A stretch of 64,000 nt of DNA from Panax quinquefolius (taxonomy: Eukaryota > Streptophyta > Magnoliopsida > Apiales > Araliaceae). This document shows, in pieces, positions 1-11,667 of the stretch. The stretch covers positions 34,348,123 through 34,412,122 of the forward strand of contig CM035170.1 in assembly GCA_020205615.1 (NCBI GenBank), read 5' to 3'. The translations under genes and the position numbers were made by a program. The first letter of the stretch is position 1. Every line of letters starts with the position of its first letter. The notes under the pieces are model-generated. The model did no database searches, was not told where the DNA came from, and saw only the letters and a program-made list of their open reading frames with translations.

Positions 1-1098
1 CACATCACCATATGCATCAATAAATAACATTCATCTTATGAATAATAAACATTTAATATATATATTGATATCATTTAATGGGCAAATTTAGTTAGTATAA
101 AATCTATTTTTGAATCAAAATAAACTCCTTTATTTTAATCCAAATTTAAATCAAAATAAAACTATTTTATTTTAATTTATCCAATTTTGAATAAAATAAA
201 CTATTTTATTTTAATCAAAATCTTTAATCAAAATAAACTCCTTTATTTTAATTAATTATGGAATCCAATTCCATGTAAAAAAAAAAAATAAACTTTTATT
301 AAAATTATGGAAACACAGATTCTCTTCCTATTCAAAAAATAAACTCCTTTATTTTGAATAATATGAAATCTTATTTCATATTTAAATAAACTCCTTTATT
401 TAAGGAAATACTTGATTCTTTTCCTATTCACAAATAAACTCTTTTATTTTGAATAATATGAAATCTTATTTCATATCTAAATAAACTCCTTTATTTAAGG
501 AAAGATAGAATCCAATTTCAACTCCAATTAGTTATCATGGAATCCAATTCCAACTCTAATTAGTTAAGCATGAAATTTAATTTTAAAATTAAAATAAACT
601 TTTTATTATTTTAATTATAAAATTATTTTAAAATTAAATATATAATATTTAATTATAAAATAAATATATTATATATATATAATATATAGTTAACTAATAT
701 TATATATATATATATATATATATAATCACGAATTTTTTTTTTATTTATATAACCATTAATCACTTTTATATCATTACATATATATCTTCACGTGATCACA
801 AGCTCCATATATAAACCGCATGGTTTCCAAAGTAAACCAAAATTTTTTCGCAGTGTTAATCTAATTAACCATACAAATCTATTATATATATATACACCGT
901 AATCTTTTAATATGCCAAAGCAAATCACAAACGCGACATAATAAAATCATAATCCATCATAATAACTTTGCTTTTTTTTTTTTTTTTTTTTTTTCTAAAT
1001 AAATTTTATACAATAAAATTATGCCCAATTAAATTGTTCTAAACACATATCAATATAGATATTAAATTAAAATAATTAATAATTCGTGATAAAGGTTT
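1..1098 (-). mobile_element. Internal 5' region of a minus-strand LTR element, non-coding part
   Basis: This is the sequence downstream of the primer-binding site of the element whose LTR is 1122-2934, read on the minus strand. It is extremely AT-rich, with (TA)n runs near 660-722, a T run near 971-994, and an array of short stem-loop repeats (separate entry). No reading frame resembling gag or pol is visible. It may be an untranslated leader or the interior of a non-autonomous element. The rest lies beyond the left edge, so the family cannot be settled. Confidence 0.4.
117..496. repeat. Dispersed array of short A/T stem-loop repeats
   Basis: The motif AAATAAACTCCTTTATTT occurs at about 117-139, 229-251, 341-359, 381-399, 431-449 (variant loop) and 478-496. 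Each copy is an inverted repeat, AAATAAA and TTTATTT around a CTCC loop, often extended to an 8 bp stem. Shorter ACTATTTTATTTT variants lie between. Spacing is irregular (about 50-110 bp), so this is not a simple satellite. Function unknown. Confidence 0.6.
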
Positions 1099-1110
1099 GG
1101 CTCGATGCCA
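1099..1110 (-). other. Degenerate primer-binding site (initiator Met tRNA type)
   Basis: On the minus strand the sequence reads TGGCATCGAGCC, close to the plant iMet primer-binding site TGGTATCAGAGC, with one deletion and a transition. It lies about 11 bp inside the LTR end at 1122, slightly further than usual. It orients the element: the interior runs leftward. Confidence 0.5.
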
Positions 1111-1121
1111 ATCGTTAGGTT

Positions 1122-2934
1122 TGTAATATTCATGAACGCAATCAAATTGCAAAAATAATGCTAAGCGTGTAAAAATCGTAGTTTAAAAATTTTACAAACC
1201 ATATACTCTGGATCACCCTTTATGCATAATTATTAATTAAACGAAAAGATATGAAGAACAAACATACCCTTGAAGATCCGAGCTTCCTCAGGTACAAGTT
1301 CACCTCCAATCCTTTTCGCATTCAACTTGAATCCACCGGGTTTGGTTCCTTCCTTTGATCAACGTTAGCCACCCAAGCGTTTGGCCTCTGAGGTGATCCA
1401 CCAAGAAAATAAAAGATTCAAGAAGATGGTGTATTGGCTCAAACCCTAGTTTTCCTATCTCTATAGAAAAAGGGCGTACTCTCCAACAAATTGGAATTAT
1501 GTCGTTGTAAAAGTCAACAACCCCACACCCATAATAAGACTCCTCTTATTTATAGATGTGGGCAACCCACCTTAACAATTAAGGAATTGGGTTTTATTTA
1601 ATTAATTAAATTCTTTTAATTAATTAAGCTCCCTAATCTTATTAGGGATAATTAATTAAACTCCTTTAACTAATTTTCCTTCCTAATCCAATTAGGAATA
1701 AATGAGAGTACTTATATTAAATTAATTCCTAAACTCTTTTAGAAATTAAAATAATAATAATTGTAATAATATTAATAAGACTCTCTTATTAATTTATATT
1801 TAATATTTCTAAAATATTAAATAATAATATTAAGCTATTTAATTTATTCTATCACCATAGATTAAATTAAATATACATAACATATTATTACGATTATGCC
1901 ATTAACTTCTTAAATAATTATTCTTCCTTTTATGGTGTGACCCTTTAGGTTCTCCATATTAAACCTATTGTGAATAAATCAATTAGAATAATTCTAATCT
2001 TATTTAAATAAATAAATTAAACAATTAATTTATTTAAATAAATAATATTTATTCTACAATAGGATAAGCCTCCCTAATGATCAACGACTTTCCGTATAAT
2101 ATAGATTTCAACATTAATCATAAAAGAACCTTTGAGTAAATAGTTACCGCATAATTCAATCCTTCCACCATACAATGTCCCAATTAAATATAAGACAAGG
2201 AATTACTGCAAGTCTTATTTTATTTAATTATATGTATTTCGATCCTTAAATGCACAACTCCAAATAATGCAAATTAGAAACTCCTTTCTAATTTCATTCT
2301 GGCCTTGGCCAAGGACTACTGGGTTGTCATTTATCGAACACATAGGACATTTCTCTTCTTTTATTAGAAGTGGTAGATTCTTTATCGATCATACATTATC
2401 TCCATGTACAACTTATTATACCCAAGCATACCCTTTGATATACCCTAAGGGTCTTAAGGAATAAGTCAAAGTATAACTCATCATACATAAGATACTATGA
2501 TGATCTCAAGTCCAAGGATTACTTGTACTACTATCACTACAGAATTCCTATCGACAGAAAATAAAACTCCATTAGGTATTCCTTAGCGAGCCAATGCTCA
2601 AAGAACTTATTCTCTAATAAGCACCTACATACTTGCTTTAGTGTTCCACACAAATGATCATGAGATCAATCATCCTCATCCAATGAGCAAGTAACGTATG
2701 TACAATCTATCCGGATTCACTAATCCCCAATTTAGTAATCCAATGATTGGGAACTATTTTAGTTTTAAGCTTTCTAAGAATTTAGATCTCATTAGAATGA
2801 TCATCATCATTATTCTAAAAGCATTGCTTAAAACTATGGGTTTATCACATATTATAAAAACAAAGATCATGTAGATAATTAAAAGCTTTTAATAAATTAA
2901 TACTTTTTATTAATAAATGAATAAGATTGTTACA
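1122..2934 (-). repeat. LTR (5' LTR of a minus-strand retrotransposon)
   Basis: The 1.8 kb block is bounded by TGTAATATT on the left and ATTGTTACA on the right, so it starts TGTAAC on the minus strand and has TG...CA ends. A TATA box lies at 1544-1554 and a degenerate iMet primer site just outside the left end. Immediately to the right the sequence becomes a truncated gypsy gag, which suggests insertion into that gag. The partner LTR is outside the window, so identity of the two LTRs cannot be tested. A copia or a gypsy origin is possible. The short open frame at 2267-2464 looks fortuitous. Confidence 0.55.
1544..1554 (-). promoter_or_regulatory. LTR TATA box
   Basis: The minus strand reads CTATAAATAAG, a strong plant TATA box. 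U3 would be about 1560-2934 and R/U5 about 1122-1520. This agrees with the minus orientation given by the primer site. Confidence 0.5.
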
Positions 2935-3925
2935 AAGTATATGCTTTATCATCGAACATGATTGGCTTGTGTGCATACTACTTTCATGTACAACAAGGTA
3001 TCAATGTTTCAAAGGAACACATTTTGGGTTGGAGTATCGAAAAGGCCATCCTCATTTGAAGGAGGAAGCAATCCTCATGACCAAGTATAATCAAGATCAA
3101 GATCAAAAGAAGAAGAAGAATGAAGGTGAAACTAATAACAAGGCCAGTGGAAGTGGCACAGTAGGTGGAAATTTTAATCAGAAGAAAAGGTGGAATGACA
3201 GCTCATCATCGGGGAATCAACAAGGTAATCAGAAGAAAAGAATCGAAGAATGCCCAACTTGCGAAAAAGCCCATCTGGGAGTTTGTATGAAAGGAAAAAG
3301 AGTGTGCTACAATTGTGGTCAGGAAGGCCACATAGCACCAAACTGTCCAAACCCAAAGAAGGGTGTTTGTTTTACTTGTGGTTCGAAGGACCATCTGGCA
3401 AGATATTATCCCAAGAAAGGATCGGGAGGGTCAGGATCAGGAGGAAACCGGGGAAATAACAGTGGAAATGCCTTAACCATCACCAGACCAACTGCAACAA
3501 ATCGACCGACCGCCCGGACTTTTAACATGACGGTGCAAGATGCAGTTCAATCCTGTGATGTGGTGTCAGGTATCATTACGATCAATAAAGTTAATGCTTA
3601 CGTATTATTTGATTCGGGTGCTACTTGTTCCTTTATATCCGATGATTTTTCCAAGAATTTAGATTTGTCTAAGAATGAATTGGATTACCCCATGAACATA
3701 GAAATTGTGAATAGAGAAATAATCCCTGTTAAGTACGTATATAAGAACTGTAGAGTGGATATTAAGGGTAATATCATGAACGTAGATCTTATTCCTATTC
3801 GACTTGGGGAATTTGACGTTATTTTGGGAATGGATTGGTTATTCAATTACGAAGTCATAATTGATTGTCAAAAGAAGCGTATTAACCTTATGACTCAAAT
3901 CGGCCAAAGGTCAGTGTTTATATAG
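2935..3925 (+). pseudogene. Gag C-terminus and aspartic protease remnant (element 1)
   Basis: The frame ending at the TAG at 3923 carries a basic Asn/Gly/Ser-rich linker, then two nucleocapsid knuckles. The first is a good CX2CX4HX4C (CYNCGQEGHIAPNC, about 3307-3348). In the second, the last Cys is replaced by Tyr. The protease active site is visible as LFDSGATCSFI near 3607-3639, and the ILGMDWL motif follows near 3820-3840. Gag would package element RNA and the protease would cut the polyprotein. The N-terminal matrix/capsid part is missing, and residues before about 3050 do not look like gag, so the exact junction with the flanking LTR is uncertain. A TAGTAGTAA stop cluster near 3923 ends the frame. 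Confidence 0.8.
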
Positions 3926-6900
3926 TAGTAAGTCGCCTGAAAGCGAGTTGTCGATGATGATGCGAGCCAAGAAGTTTGTTGAGACAAGGCTGTGTAGGAT
4001 ACTTAGCTTACATAGTTGACAGTCGAAAAGAGAATCCAAAGGTAGAAGAGATACCGATTGTGAGGGATTTCATTGACGTATTTCCAGACAATTTACCAGG
4101 ACTTCCACCAGATAGAGATGTAGATTTCGTAATCGATTTGGCGCCCGGAACTGCTTCAATATCGAAGGCACCATACCGAATGGCACCAATAGAGATGAAG
4201 GAATTAATGGTACAACTACAAGAATTATTGGACAAGAAGTACATTCAACCGAGCGTATCGCCGTGGGGAGCGCCGGTGTTGTTTGTGAACAAGAAGGATG
4301 GATCGATGCGACTTTGCATTGACTACAGAGAACTGAATAAGGTTACGATTAAGAACAAATATCCATTACCGAGGATCGATGATCTGTTTGATCAGTTGAA
4401 GGGAGCAAGATACTTTTCCAAGATAGACTTGAGAAGCGGTTATCATCAACTGAAGGTGAGGCCAGAGGATGTACCGAAGACAGCGTTCAGAACGCGATAC
4501 GGTCACTATGAATTTTTAGTAATGTCGTTTGGTCTAACGAATGCTCCTGCAGCATTTATAGGACTAATGAATGGTGTGTTCAAGCCGTTTTTGGACAAAT
4601 TTGTAGTGGTATTTATAGATGACATTTTGGTATATTCCAAAACCAAAGAAGAACATGAAGAACATTTGAGGTTAACGTTGGAAGTATTGAAAAGGGAGAA
4701 GTTGTACGCTAAATTTTTGAAATGCGAATTCTGGATCGAGCGAGTATAATTTCTTGGTCACGTAATCGATAAAATGGAATTTCGGTAGATCCATCCAAAG
4801 TAGAAGCCGTGATTAACTGGTATCAGCCGAGAACACCGTCGGAAGTAAGAAGTTTTCTTGGATTGGCGGGATATTATAGAAGGTTCATACAAGACTTTTC
4901 CAAGATCGCAACTCAAGCTAACGAATTTAACTCGAAAAGTCAGAAATTTGTTTGGACGGATAAGTGTGAGGAAAGTTTTCAAGAATTGAAGAAGAGGTTG
5001 AGTATGGCCCCTGTGTTATCTCTTTCGGATGATACAGGAAATTTTGTTGTTTATAGTGATGCATTGCATAAAGGACTTGGATGTGTGCTGATGCAAAACG
5101 GTAAAGTCATTGCCTATGCATCACGACAATTGAAGGATTACGAGAAGGGATACCCAACCCATGACTTGGAGTTACCTGTAGTTGTTTTTGCTTTGAAAAT
5201 TTGGAGGCACTATCTATACGGGGAGAAGTGTGAAATATATACGAACCACAAGAGTCTGAAATATATTTTTACATAGAAGGATTTGAATATGCGTCAAAGA
5301 AGATGGTTGGAATTAATTAAGGATTACGACTGTGAGATTTTATACCATCCGGGGAAAAAAAATGTAGTTGCCGACTCCTGAAGTAGAAAGGGTCGTGAGA
5401 AATTGATGATGTTAACTGCTCAGGAGGAGCTAATTTTAGAAATGGAGAAACTGGAGTTGGAAGTGAAGTATCCTATGGAGATCGATGAGAACCTATTTCA
5501 GATGCAATCTGGTACAACTCTACTAGATAAAGTGAAGGAGGCTCAGCTTCAGGATGAAGAATGTATAAAGGTGACAAAGAAGATATCTGAAGGAATCGAA
5601 CCGAGATTTAAGATGGATAAGGAAGGAATATTGAGATTTAAGAGTAGAATTTGGGTACCGCCAGTACAAAAGATTAAGGAAGATATTTTGAGCGAGGCTC
5701 ATAGTTCACGATATTCGATTCACCCTGGTAGTACCAAGATGTACCAAGATCTTAGACAACATTTCTGGTGGCCGAATTTGAAACGTGATGTTGCAGAATG
5801 TGTTGCCAAGTGTCTGACCTGTCAGAAAGTAAAAGCAGAACATCAGAGACCGAGTGGATTGCTACAACCGTTAGAGATCCTAGAATGGAAATAGGAACAT
5901 ATTACAATGGACTTCGTGGTTGGCCTTCCGACGACTTTCGTAAAGGCTACGACGCAAAGATATGGGTTATCGTTGAATCGATCGACGAAATCTGCACACT
6001 TCCTTCCGATCAAAATAAGATTCAACTTAGATCAGTTGGTGAGGCTATACGTAAAAGAGATTGTTTCGAGGCATGGAGTTCCGGTATCAATTGTTTCAGA
6101 TAGGGATCCACACTTCACATCAAATTTCTGGAAACGTCTTCAGGAATGCATGGGTACGCAATTGCGAATGAGTACAGCTTACCACCCTCAAAGCGCCAGA
6201 CGAGAGAAGAGAGAAACGATTCAAACATTAGAGGATATGCTAAGAGCACGTGATGGACTTTAAAGGAAATTGGGATGATCACCTACCGTTAGTAGAGTTC
6301 GGCCACAACAATAGTTACCACGCTAGTATTGGTATGACGCTTTCACGGCGTTATACTGCAGAAAAAGTGCGAACTCCGCTTTCTTTGGGATGAAGTTGGT
6401 GAGAGATAATTGCTAGGGCGAATTGAATGCAAATGAAGACATCAAAAATAGTCAAAGTGATCCGAGCATGACTGGTAGCGGCTCAAGATCGATAGAAGAA
6501 ATACGCTGGCCCACATCGTAAGAATATCGAGTTTGAATCAGGTAGTTACGTTTTCTTGAAGGTCTCTCCCTGGAAGGGAAAGATCAGGTTCGGAAAGAAA
6601 GGGAAATTGAGCCCAAGATTCATTGCACCCTTTGAGGTACTGAGAAAAATTGGTGAAGTCGCGTACGAGGTAGCCTTACCTCCAGCACTTGAGAATGTTC
6701 ATAACGTCTTCCATGTTTCTGTGTTACGACCCTACAAGGCCGATTACAAGCATGTAATTGAATATGAACCCCTACACTTTGAGAAAGACTTATCTTATGA
6801 AGAAATTCATGTTTAAATTGTCGACCAAAAAGAACAGGTTCTCAAAAATAAAGTTATACCTTCTGTTAAGGTACTTTGGAGGAACCACAATGCTGAAGAA

Positions 6901-6957
6901 GCTACGTGGGAACTCGAAGAAAATATGATGAAGAATTACCCTCATTTATTTACTTAA
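3926..6957 (+). pseudogene. Pol remnant: RT, RNase H, integrase, chromodomain (element 1)
   Basis: After a frameshift near 3970 the RT frame runs to 4749 with [20 protein letters not shown] and the catalytic [10 protein letters not shown] stop at 4747 and a frameshift near 4775 precede RNase H (YSDA and HPGK motifs, about 4809-5390). A TAG at 5274 and a TGA near 5379 interrupt it. The integrase HHCC finger is present (CLTCQKVK near 5813-5836), then the core with MDFVVGLP and SDRDPHF. The region that normally supplies the catalytic Glu is altered near 6190-6220. The stop at 5892 looks like TGG to TAG. A further break lies at 6261-6540, then the GPY/F-like part and a chromodomain with VKVLWRNHNAEEATWELEE near 6868-6924, preceded by a TAA at 6814. 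All catalytic modules are recognisable but none could be made as one protein. Confidence 0.85.
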
Positions 6958-7052
6958 TTATTTGTAAGTGATTCTGGGGATAGAATCTTTGTAAGGGGGA
7001 GAATGTAACGGGTCGAATTTATTGAGTCGTGATTCTGGGGACAAAATCCTTT

Positions 7053-7066
7053 CAAGGGGGGAAAGA
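7053..7066 (+). other. Polypurine tract (element 1)
   Basis: CAAGGGGGGAAAGA immediately precedes TGTGACG, the start of the 3' LTR. It is the expected primer for plus-strand DNA synthesis. A second purine run before TGTAACGGG near 7006 looks like a duplicated or decayed version of the same junction. Confidence 0.7.
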
Positions 7067-7549
7067 TGTGACGAATGAGATTTTTGTAAATTAATTTTTA
7101 ATATTTATTGAATTAAATAAATATTTTTGAAAGGATTTAATTATTAGATTTAATAATTAATTGATGCAATTGTGATAGATTAATTTAATGATATGTGTTA
7201 TATTTATTATATTAATATAGAGAATATTATTATTATTTATGTGAGCTATGTATTTATTTAATGAGCTTATTTTAATTAAATTAAATATTTAATTAAGCAT
7301 GATGTTATTAATGAGAAATTTAATTATGTGACTATGTGAATTTATGAGAAATTATTATATTTTATTTAAAGTAAATTAAACAAAATATTGGAGTTATTTT
7401 ATAAGGAGTGTGACATTAATTAAACTATAGTATAAGAAGTTTATCAAATTAAATGAGAATGAATTATATTGAATAGCCAAACAAGGCCTTAGTAGTGGTT
7501 GAGGCGCTTAACCACGAATTGGGTTAATCGACCATTACAACTACGCCGC

Positions 7550-7560
7550 TTTATAAAATA
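7550..7560 (+). promoter_or_regulatory. LTR TATA box (element 1)
   Basis: TTTATAAAATA lies about 480 bp into the 3' LTR, the position expected for a U3 promoter. Transcription would start near 7585. Confidence 0.4.
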
Positions 7561-8479
7561 TATGCGTATTCATTTATTTCATTTTCTTAAGTCTGATAAA
7601 ACTAGTTAGAGAGAGTTTGATAATTGTTGAGGAGAATTGTGAGTCGTGTGATTGAAGAAGAATTGAGAAGAATTCATCTCCTATTAAAAATCTATACTAC
7701 GCTTTGGGTAATTCTATCCAACCCAATTTTTATTTTACGCCTTTTAAAGTTTTTCTAAAAAACGGCTCAAGTCCTCTTTAAAAGTTTCAGAGTTGAATGG
7801 GGTAACAATTATGTGTATATATAGTAATAATTGATATATCAAATTGTATGTTATATATATTATATATGATTCCATATCATCAAGTTTGAAAATACTATGA
7901 ATTGTTATTTCAAAAATTTATAGAGTATGGGTTTTGGCCTTATGGCCTTATACGTGATATTTCATGTGTTGATCATATATTATCCCTAAAATTTATACTC
8001 GTATATTTATTATGCATGTTAATATGAAGAGACCAAACTTTAATTGAACGGATTCGGTGTTATAATTAATCCGTAGTGATGAAATTTATGTTTTATTTTC
8101 AAAACCTTCAAGAACATCAAGAATAAAGGAAGTAAATGTGTTGATTTTGCAAATTATATGTTGTAACTTGTTAAAAATCATGCTAGATGGGTTAAGTAAT
8201 GATTATATATGTATTACAATGATTGGGTAAGTCTAAATTAGGTGTAAAAATAACTAATTGGATGTTATGACCATATTCATGTATAATTTTACCTATGATT
8301 GATTTTTTGGCCTAATTTGGCCTCATTATGAGCTCATGACTGCCGCATAAACTATGAAAAAAAAATGAGCTCAGTAAAATAAATATTCAGATGAAAACTA
8401 AATTAAATTACCCACTTAAATTAAATATTTTAAAAAAAAAATAAATAATAAATAAATAATAAAAAAAATAAAATAAATA

Positions 8480-8725
8480 TTTGATGAAAATTATTAAAAT
8501 ATTTATAATATAAATTAAATATTTTAATTGAGATATTTATGGAATAAAATAAATATTCGATGAAAATTATTATTAAAATATTTATAAAATAAATTAAATA
8601 TTTTAATTGAGATATTTATGGAATAAAATAAATATTTGATAAAAATTATTATTAAAATATTTATAAAATAAAGTAAATATTTTAATTGAGATATTTATTG
8701 AATAAAATAAATATTCGATGGAAAT
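8480..8725 (+). repeat. Tandem AT-rich repeat inside LTR of element 1
   Basis: Units of about 60 bp containing AATAAATATTCGATG or AATAAATATTTGAT, followed by AAATTATTATTAAAATATTTA, are repeated about four times with small differences. It lies in the U5 part of the LTR. No function is implied. Confidence 0.6.
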
Positions 8726-9936
8726 TATTATGAAATAATTTATTCGAGTGTAATAATAGTAAGAGAATGAAAATATTCTAATTTAATTAAGTAATTAAAT
8801 TAGAAGGTAATATTTGTTAAATAAAGTGGAGTTTATATTAAATAATTAAGTGAAAATGTAACTAATGAATGTCGTGAATACATATGGTATGTGTGTAGGA
8901 TTTGTGGTGAACGGAGTCGTAATCGCTTAGCCTCACGCATTTGAGGCAAGTTTCCTAACCCTACTTGTCATTATTGTTCAAGTTTATTATTTACCTCGAG
9001 TAAATTATCATTACTATTATTCAAGTTCAATGTTATATTAAAGATTTATTATCTTTTCAAAGCATGATTCAGCTTATACAATAATTGTTCTATTGTATAA
9101 TTCTTGAGATTATTATTCAATTTGAATATCATTATTGTTGAACCTTATTAGACTAGTGAACTTTATTGATTCAACTAGTCCTTAGTTGATGAACGCTCTA
9201 AATTTCGTAACCCTTATTGAATTATCCAAACTAAACTTCCTTTGGTGCGGATTCGAATGTCAAATCTGAGATGAACAACCTCAGTAAAGGGATTTACTTA
9301 TGCGTTAAGCGTTAAGATATTGTGCACAAGATGGGTATTAAGGGTTGATCCCCCTAAGTACGTAGAAAGGTCCATAGTCTTATAATCATTAAAGGTTTCA
9401 AGTATAACCCTTGATAACCTAGGACATAGTTCAAGGTCTTATGACCCTCGAAATTCTTTTGATTCTTGTTATTCATTCTTGATTCAAAAGTTGAGCTTTT
9501 ATTCGAAGTCTTTAATTTACTCGCATGTTATTATACTGTTATTTCATTATTATACTTGTGGGCAATAGTGCTCACTCTTGCTTAATAATAACATTGCAGT
9601 TAAGAACGAAAGAACTGATGAACCTTCCACTAGTAAAGGCAAGGGCAAAGTTAGCAAGTGATGAAGACTTGTTGTTTATTTGATGATGTATTTTGTTTAA
9701 GACTTGGTTTAATGATGTTGTTAAGACTTATTTGTTTATGATTCCGCACAGATGTTTAAGGTTAGTTTAACCTGGGATTGTATTATTATTATTCGGATGT
9801 TGTAACCCTTAAGGGGAAGATTTTTATTCTATCTATTGCATGGCTTGCATTTACTATGGGTAGATAGATAGATGAAATTTGTACAGTGAACACCAAATCC
9901 CGTGGAATTGAAGTACCCGGATTTGGGGGTGTCACA

Positions 9937-11667
9937 ACAACTACAAAACAACAACATGGCAAAACAAATTAAACATAGCAATATCCATGCTCTACAAAAC
10001 ACTGTTAGAGATTTCTGGGCAGATTCTGGGTTTCAAGAACAGCCGGTCAATGTCGGTCAACCCACTTTGACCTTAAATAACTTTTAATATAGAACTGATA
10101 TGGACCTGATTCAAGTTTCATATTAAAGATATCCTGACAGAGTATAGTACAAACTTTCAAAACATAAAAACACATAACATATCGAAATCAGTGGGACCTG
10201 ACATTCACTGTCAGACCCTTATTTTCAAAAATTTCCAGATTTGGAAAATCATCAAATTCGAGCCTCTAGATATTATGGGTTTAACATCTAGCAACCCAGA
10301 TCATCGATTAACACCCTATATAACATATTTAACACAAAAAATTACATCTAACATAAGATCAAAAGATTTTCAAATTTTAGGGTTTGCACCTTTATGCTCC
10401 AATTCTGATATCTATGCTTCTAATTTGATGTTGGTGTTCATAGGGCTTGATTTGTGACTGAACTAACCAGGTAATTTTGTGGGTTTGAGCTTGAGACAGA
10501 ATGGCTAGGAGTGGGTTGCACAAATGAGTAAAAATGCACTTTCTCTCTCTTGAATTTAGCAAATCAATTGGGTGCAATGAATTTGTATTCTAGTAGCTGA
10601 TCATGTGCTGCTGATGTAGCTTATAGCTAGGTATAGGGGGTGGCTGGCCAGATTTGGATAAGATTTGTCTAGCAATAATTCAACATATGGGACAAAAGGG
10701 TACTTTGGTAATTTTATTTTAATTTAAGGGTATTCTTGTCCAAGGTGCTTGAATCTATGATTTATTCACTAGATTTTACATATTAAAGTTTCCCAAATAA
10801 TTACTAGGGTTTGAAAAATTAAAATTAAATTGTAATAAAATTTTAATTAAACACACTAATTTAAAATTAGGGTTTTTAATAGGAAATTAGGGTTTTAAAT
10901 TAGGGTTCCTTAATAACATTAGGGTTCCCAAATAAACAATTAGGGTTTCCTAATTATCATTATAATTCACAAAAATAATCCTTAGGGTTTCTAAATTTAG
11001 TAAATTAGGGTTGTCAAATAATAATTAGGGTTTCTCCTAATTACAAAAATTCCATAATACGCAATAAAATACATATAAAATAATTACTACTAAGTCTTAA
11101 ACTCATAACCGAGTTTAACAATTAGGGTTATGGCATAATTTACCATAATTGGCTAACCATTATCAGTTTACACATTTACAATACATATTTATAGCACTGA
11201 AAAATTAAAATATAATTAATATTATATTATTATTCTCATCCCTTGAACAATACCCAAATTTAGGGTTTGGATTCCATATCTGGTTTATCTTTCATATATA
11301 ACATTATTAATTAAGTTAAAATAATTAACTTAATGTCCGAACTAAAATTCATATAATAAAATAATATAATTATTATAATAATTCCAATAATCATTTAATA
11401 TATTATTTAAATAATATAAAAATCATATTTTCATAGAAAATAAATAATAAAGACATTTCTACTATAAAATTAATTATTATAAGTATATACGTTATAATGA
11501 TCAATAATTCTAAAATAAAATTATTTGAAATTATTCATGTAATAAATAAATTTTATTTATCACGTATATACATATACACATTACTTGGCACATATTCCCT
11601 TCTTCAAATAAAAAAATTTATATAAAAAATTTCTTATTTATTAAATAGAAAATATCGGGTTATTATA
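9937..11667 (-). repeat. Probable minus-strand LTR, truncated at its left end
   Basis: A non-coding 1.7 kb block between two gypsy fragments. On the minus strand its right end reads TATAATAACCCGATATTT, which resembles the start of the LARD LTRs (TATAATAACCCAGAATTT). Beyond it gypsy coding sequence resumes abruptly. A weak TATA-like CTATACC lies near 10629-10635, with a purine-rich GAGAGAGAAAG leader beyond it, as expected if U3 is on the right. The left end meets the GTCACA end of element 1 and is probably truncated. The open frames at 9902-10087, 10191-10457 and 10392-10577 look fortuitous. LTR identity is inferred from context because no partner LTR is seen. Confidence 0.4.
10805..11265. 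repeat. Cluster of telobox-like TTAGGGTTT motifs
   Basis: About eleven irregularly spaced copies of (T)TAGGGTT occur at roughly 10805, 10868, 10887, 10900, 10919, 10940, 10983, 11006, 11026, 11122 and 11261; one more is near 10377. On the other strand these read AAACCCTAA, the plant telobox. They are not a head-to-tail telomere array. Confidence 0.65.

Larger units (their letters stand above)
2935..9936 (+). mobile_element. Gypsy element 1 (Tekay/Del-like chromovirus), 5'-truncated
   Basis: A Ty3/gypsy element on the plus strand with the order gag zinc knuckles, protease, reverse transcriptase, RNase H, integrase, chromodomain, polypurine tract, 3' LTR. The 5' LTR and most of gag are missing; the left edge abuts an unrelated LTR ending at 2934. 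RT wording ([18 protein letters not shown]) and a C-terminal chromodomain place it in the chromovirus branch, closest in my reading to Tekay/Del. Several stops and frameshifts show it is dead. The target duplication cannot be checked because the left end is lost. Confidence 0.85.
7067..9936 (+). repeat. 3' LTR of gypsy element 1
   Basis: A 2.87 kb non-coding block starting TGTGAC and ending GTCACA, a perfect 6 bp terminal inverted repeat. It begins directly after a polypurine tract. A TATA box at about 7550-7560 splits it into a short U3 and a long R/U5. The interior is AT-rich, with a degenerate tandem repeat of about 60 bp around 8480-8720 (WAATAAATATTYGATG units). No 5' copy is present in the window for comparison. 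Confidence 0.75.

Noticed and set aside
2267..2464. Plus-strand 65-codon frame in the left LTR
   Set aside because: It is inside U3 of a minus-strand LTR and has no recognisable content.
6958..7066. A second LTR start at TGTAACGGG near 7006
   Set aside because: A purine run precedes it, but the block to 7066 is only 60 bp and the stronger polypurine tract and TGTGAC...GTCACA pair define the LTR from 7067.
10805..11265. Interstitial telomere array
   Set aside because: The TTAGGGTT words are irregularly spaced and separated by unrelated AT-rich DNA, so this is not a telomere tract.
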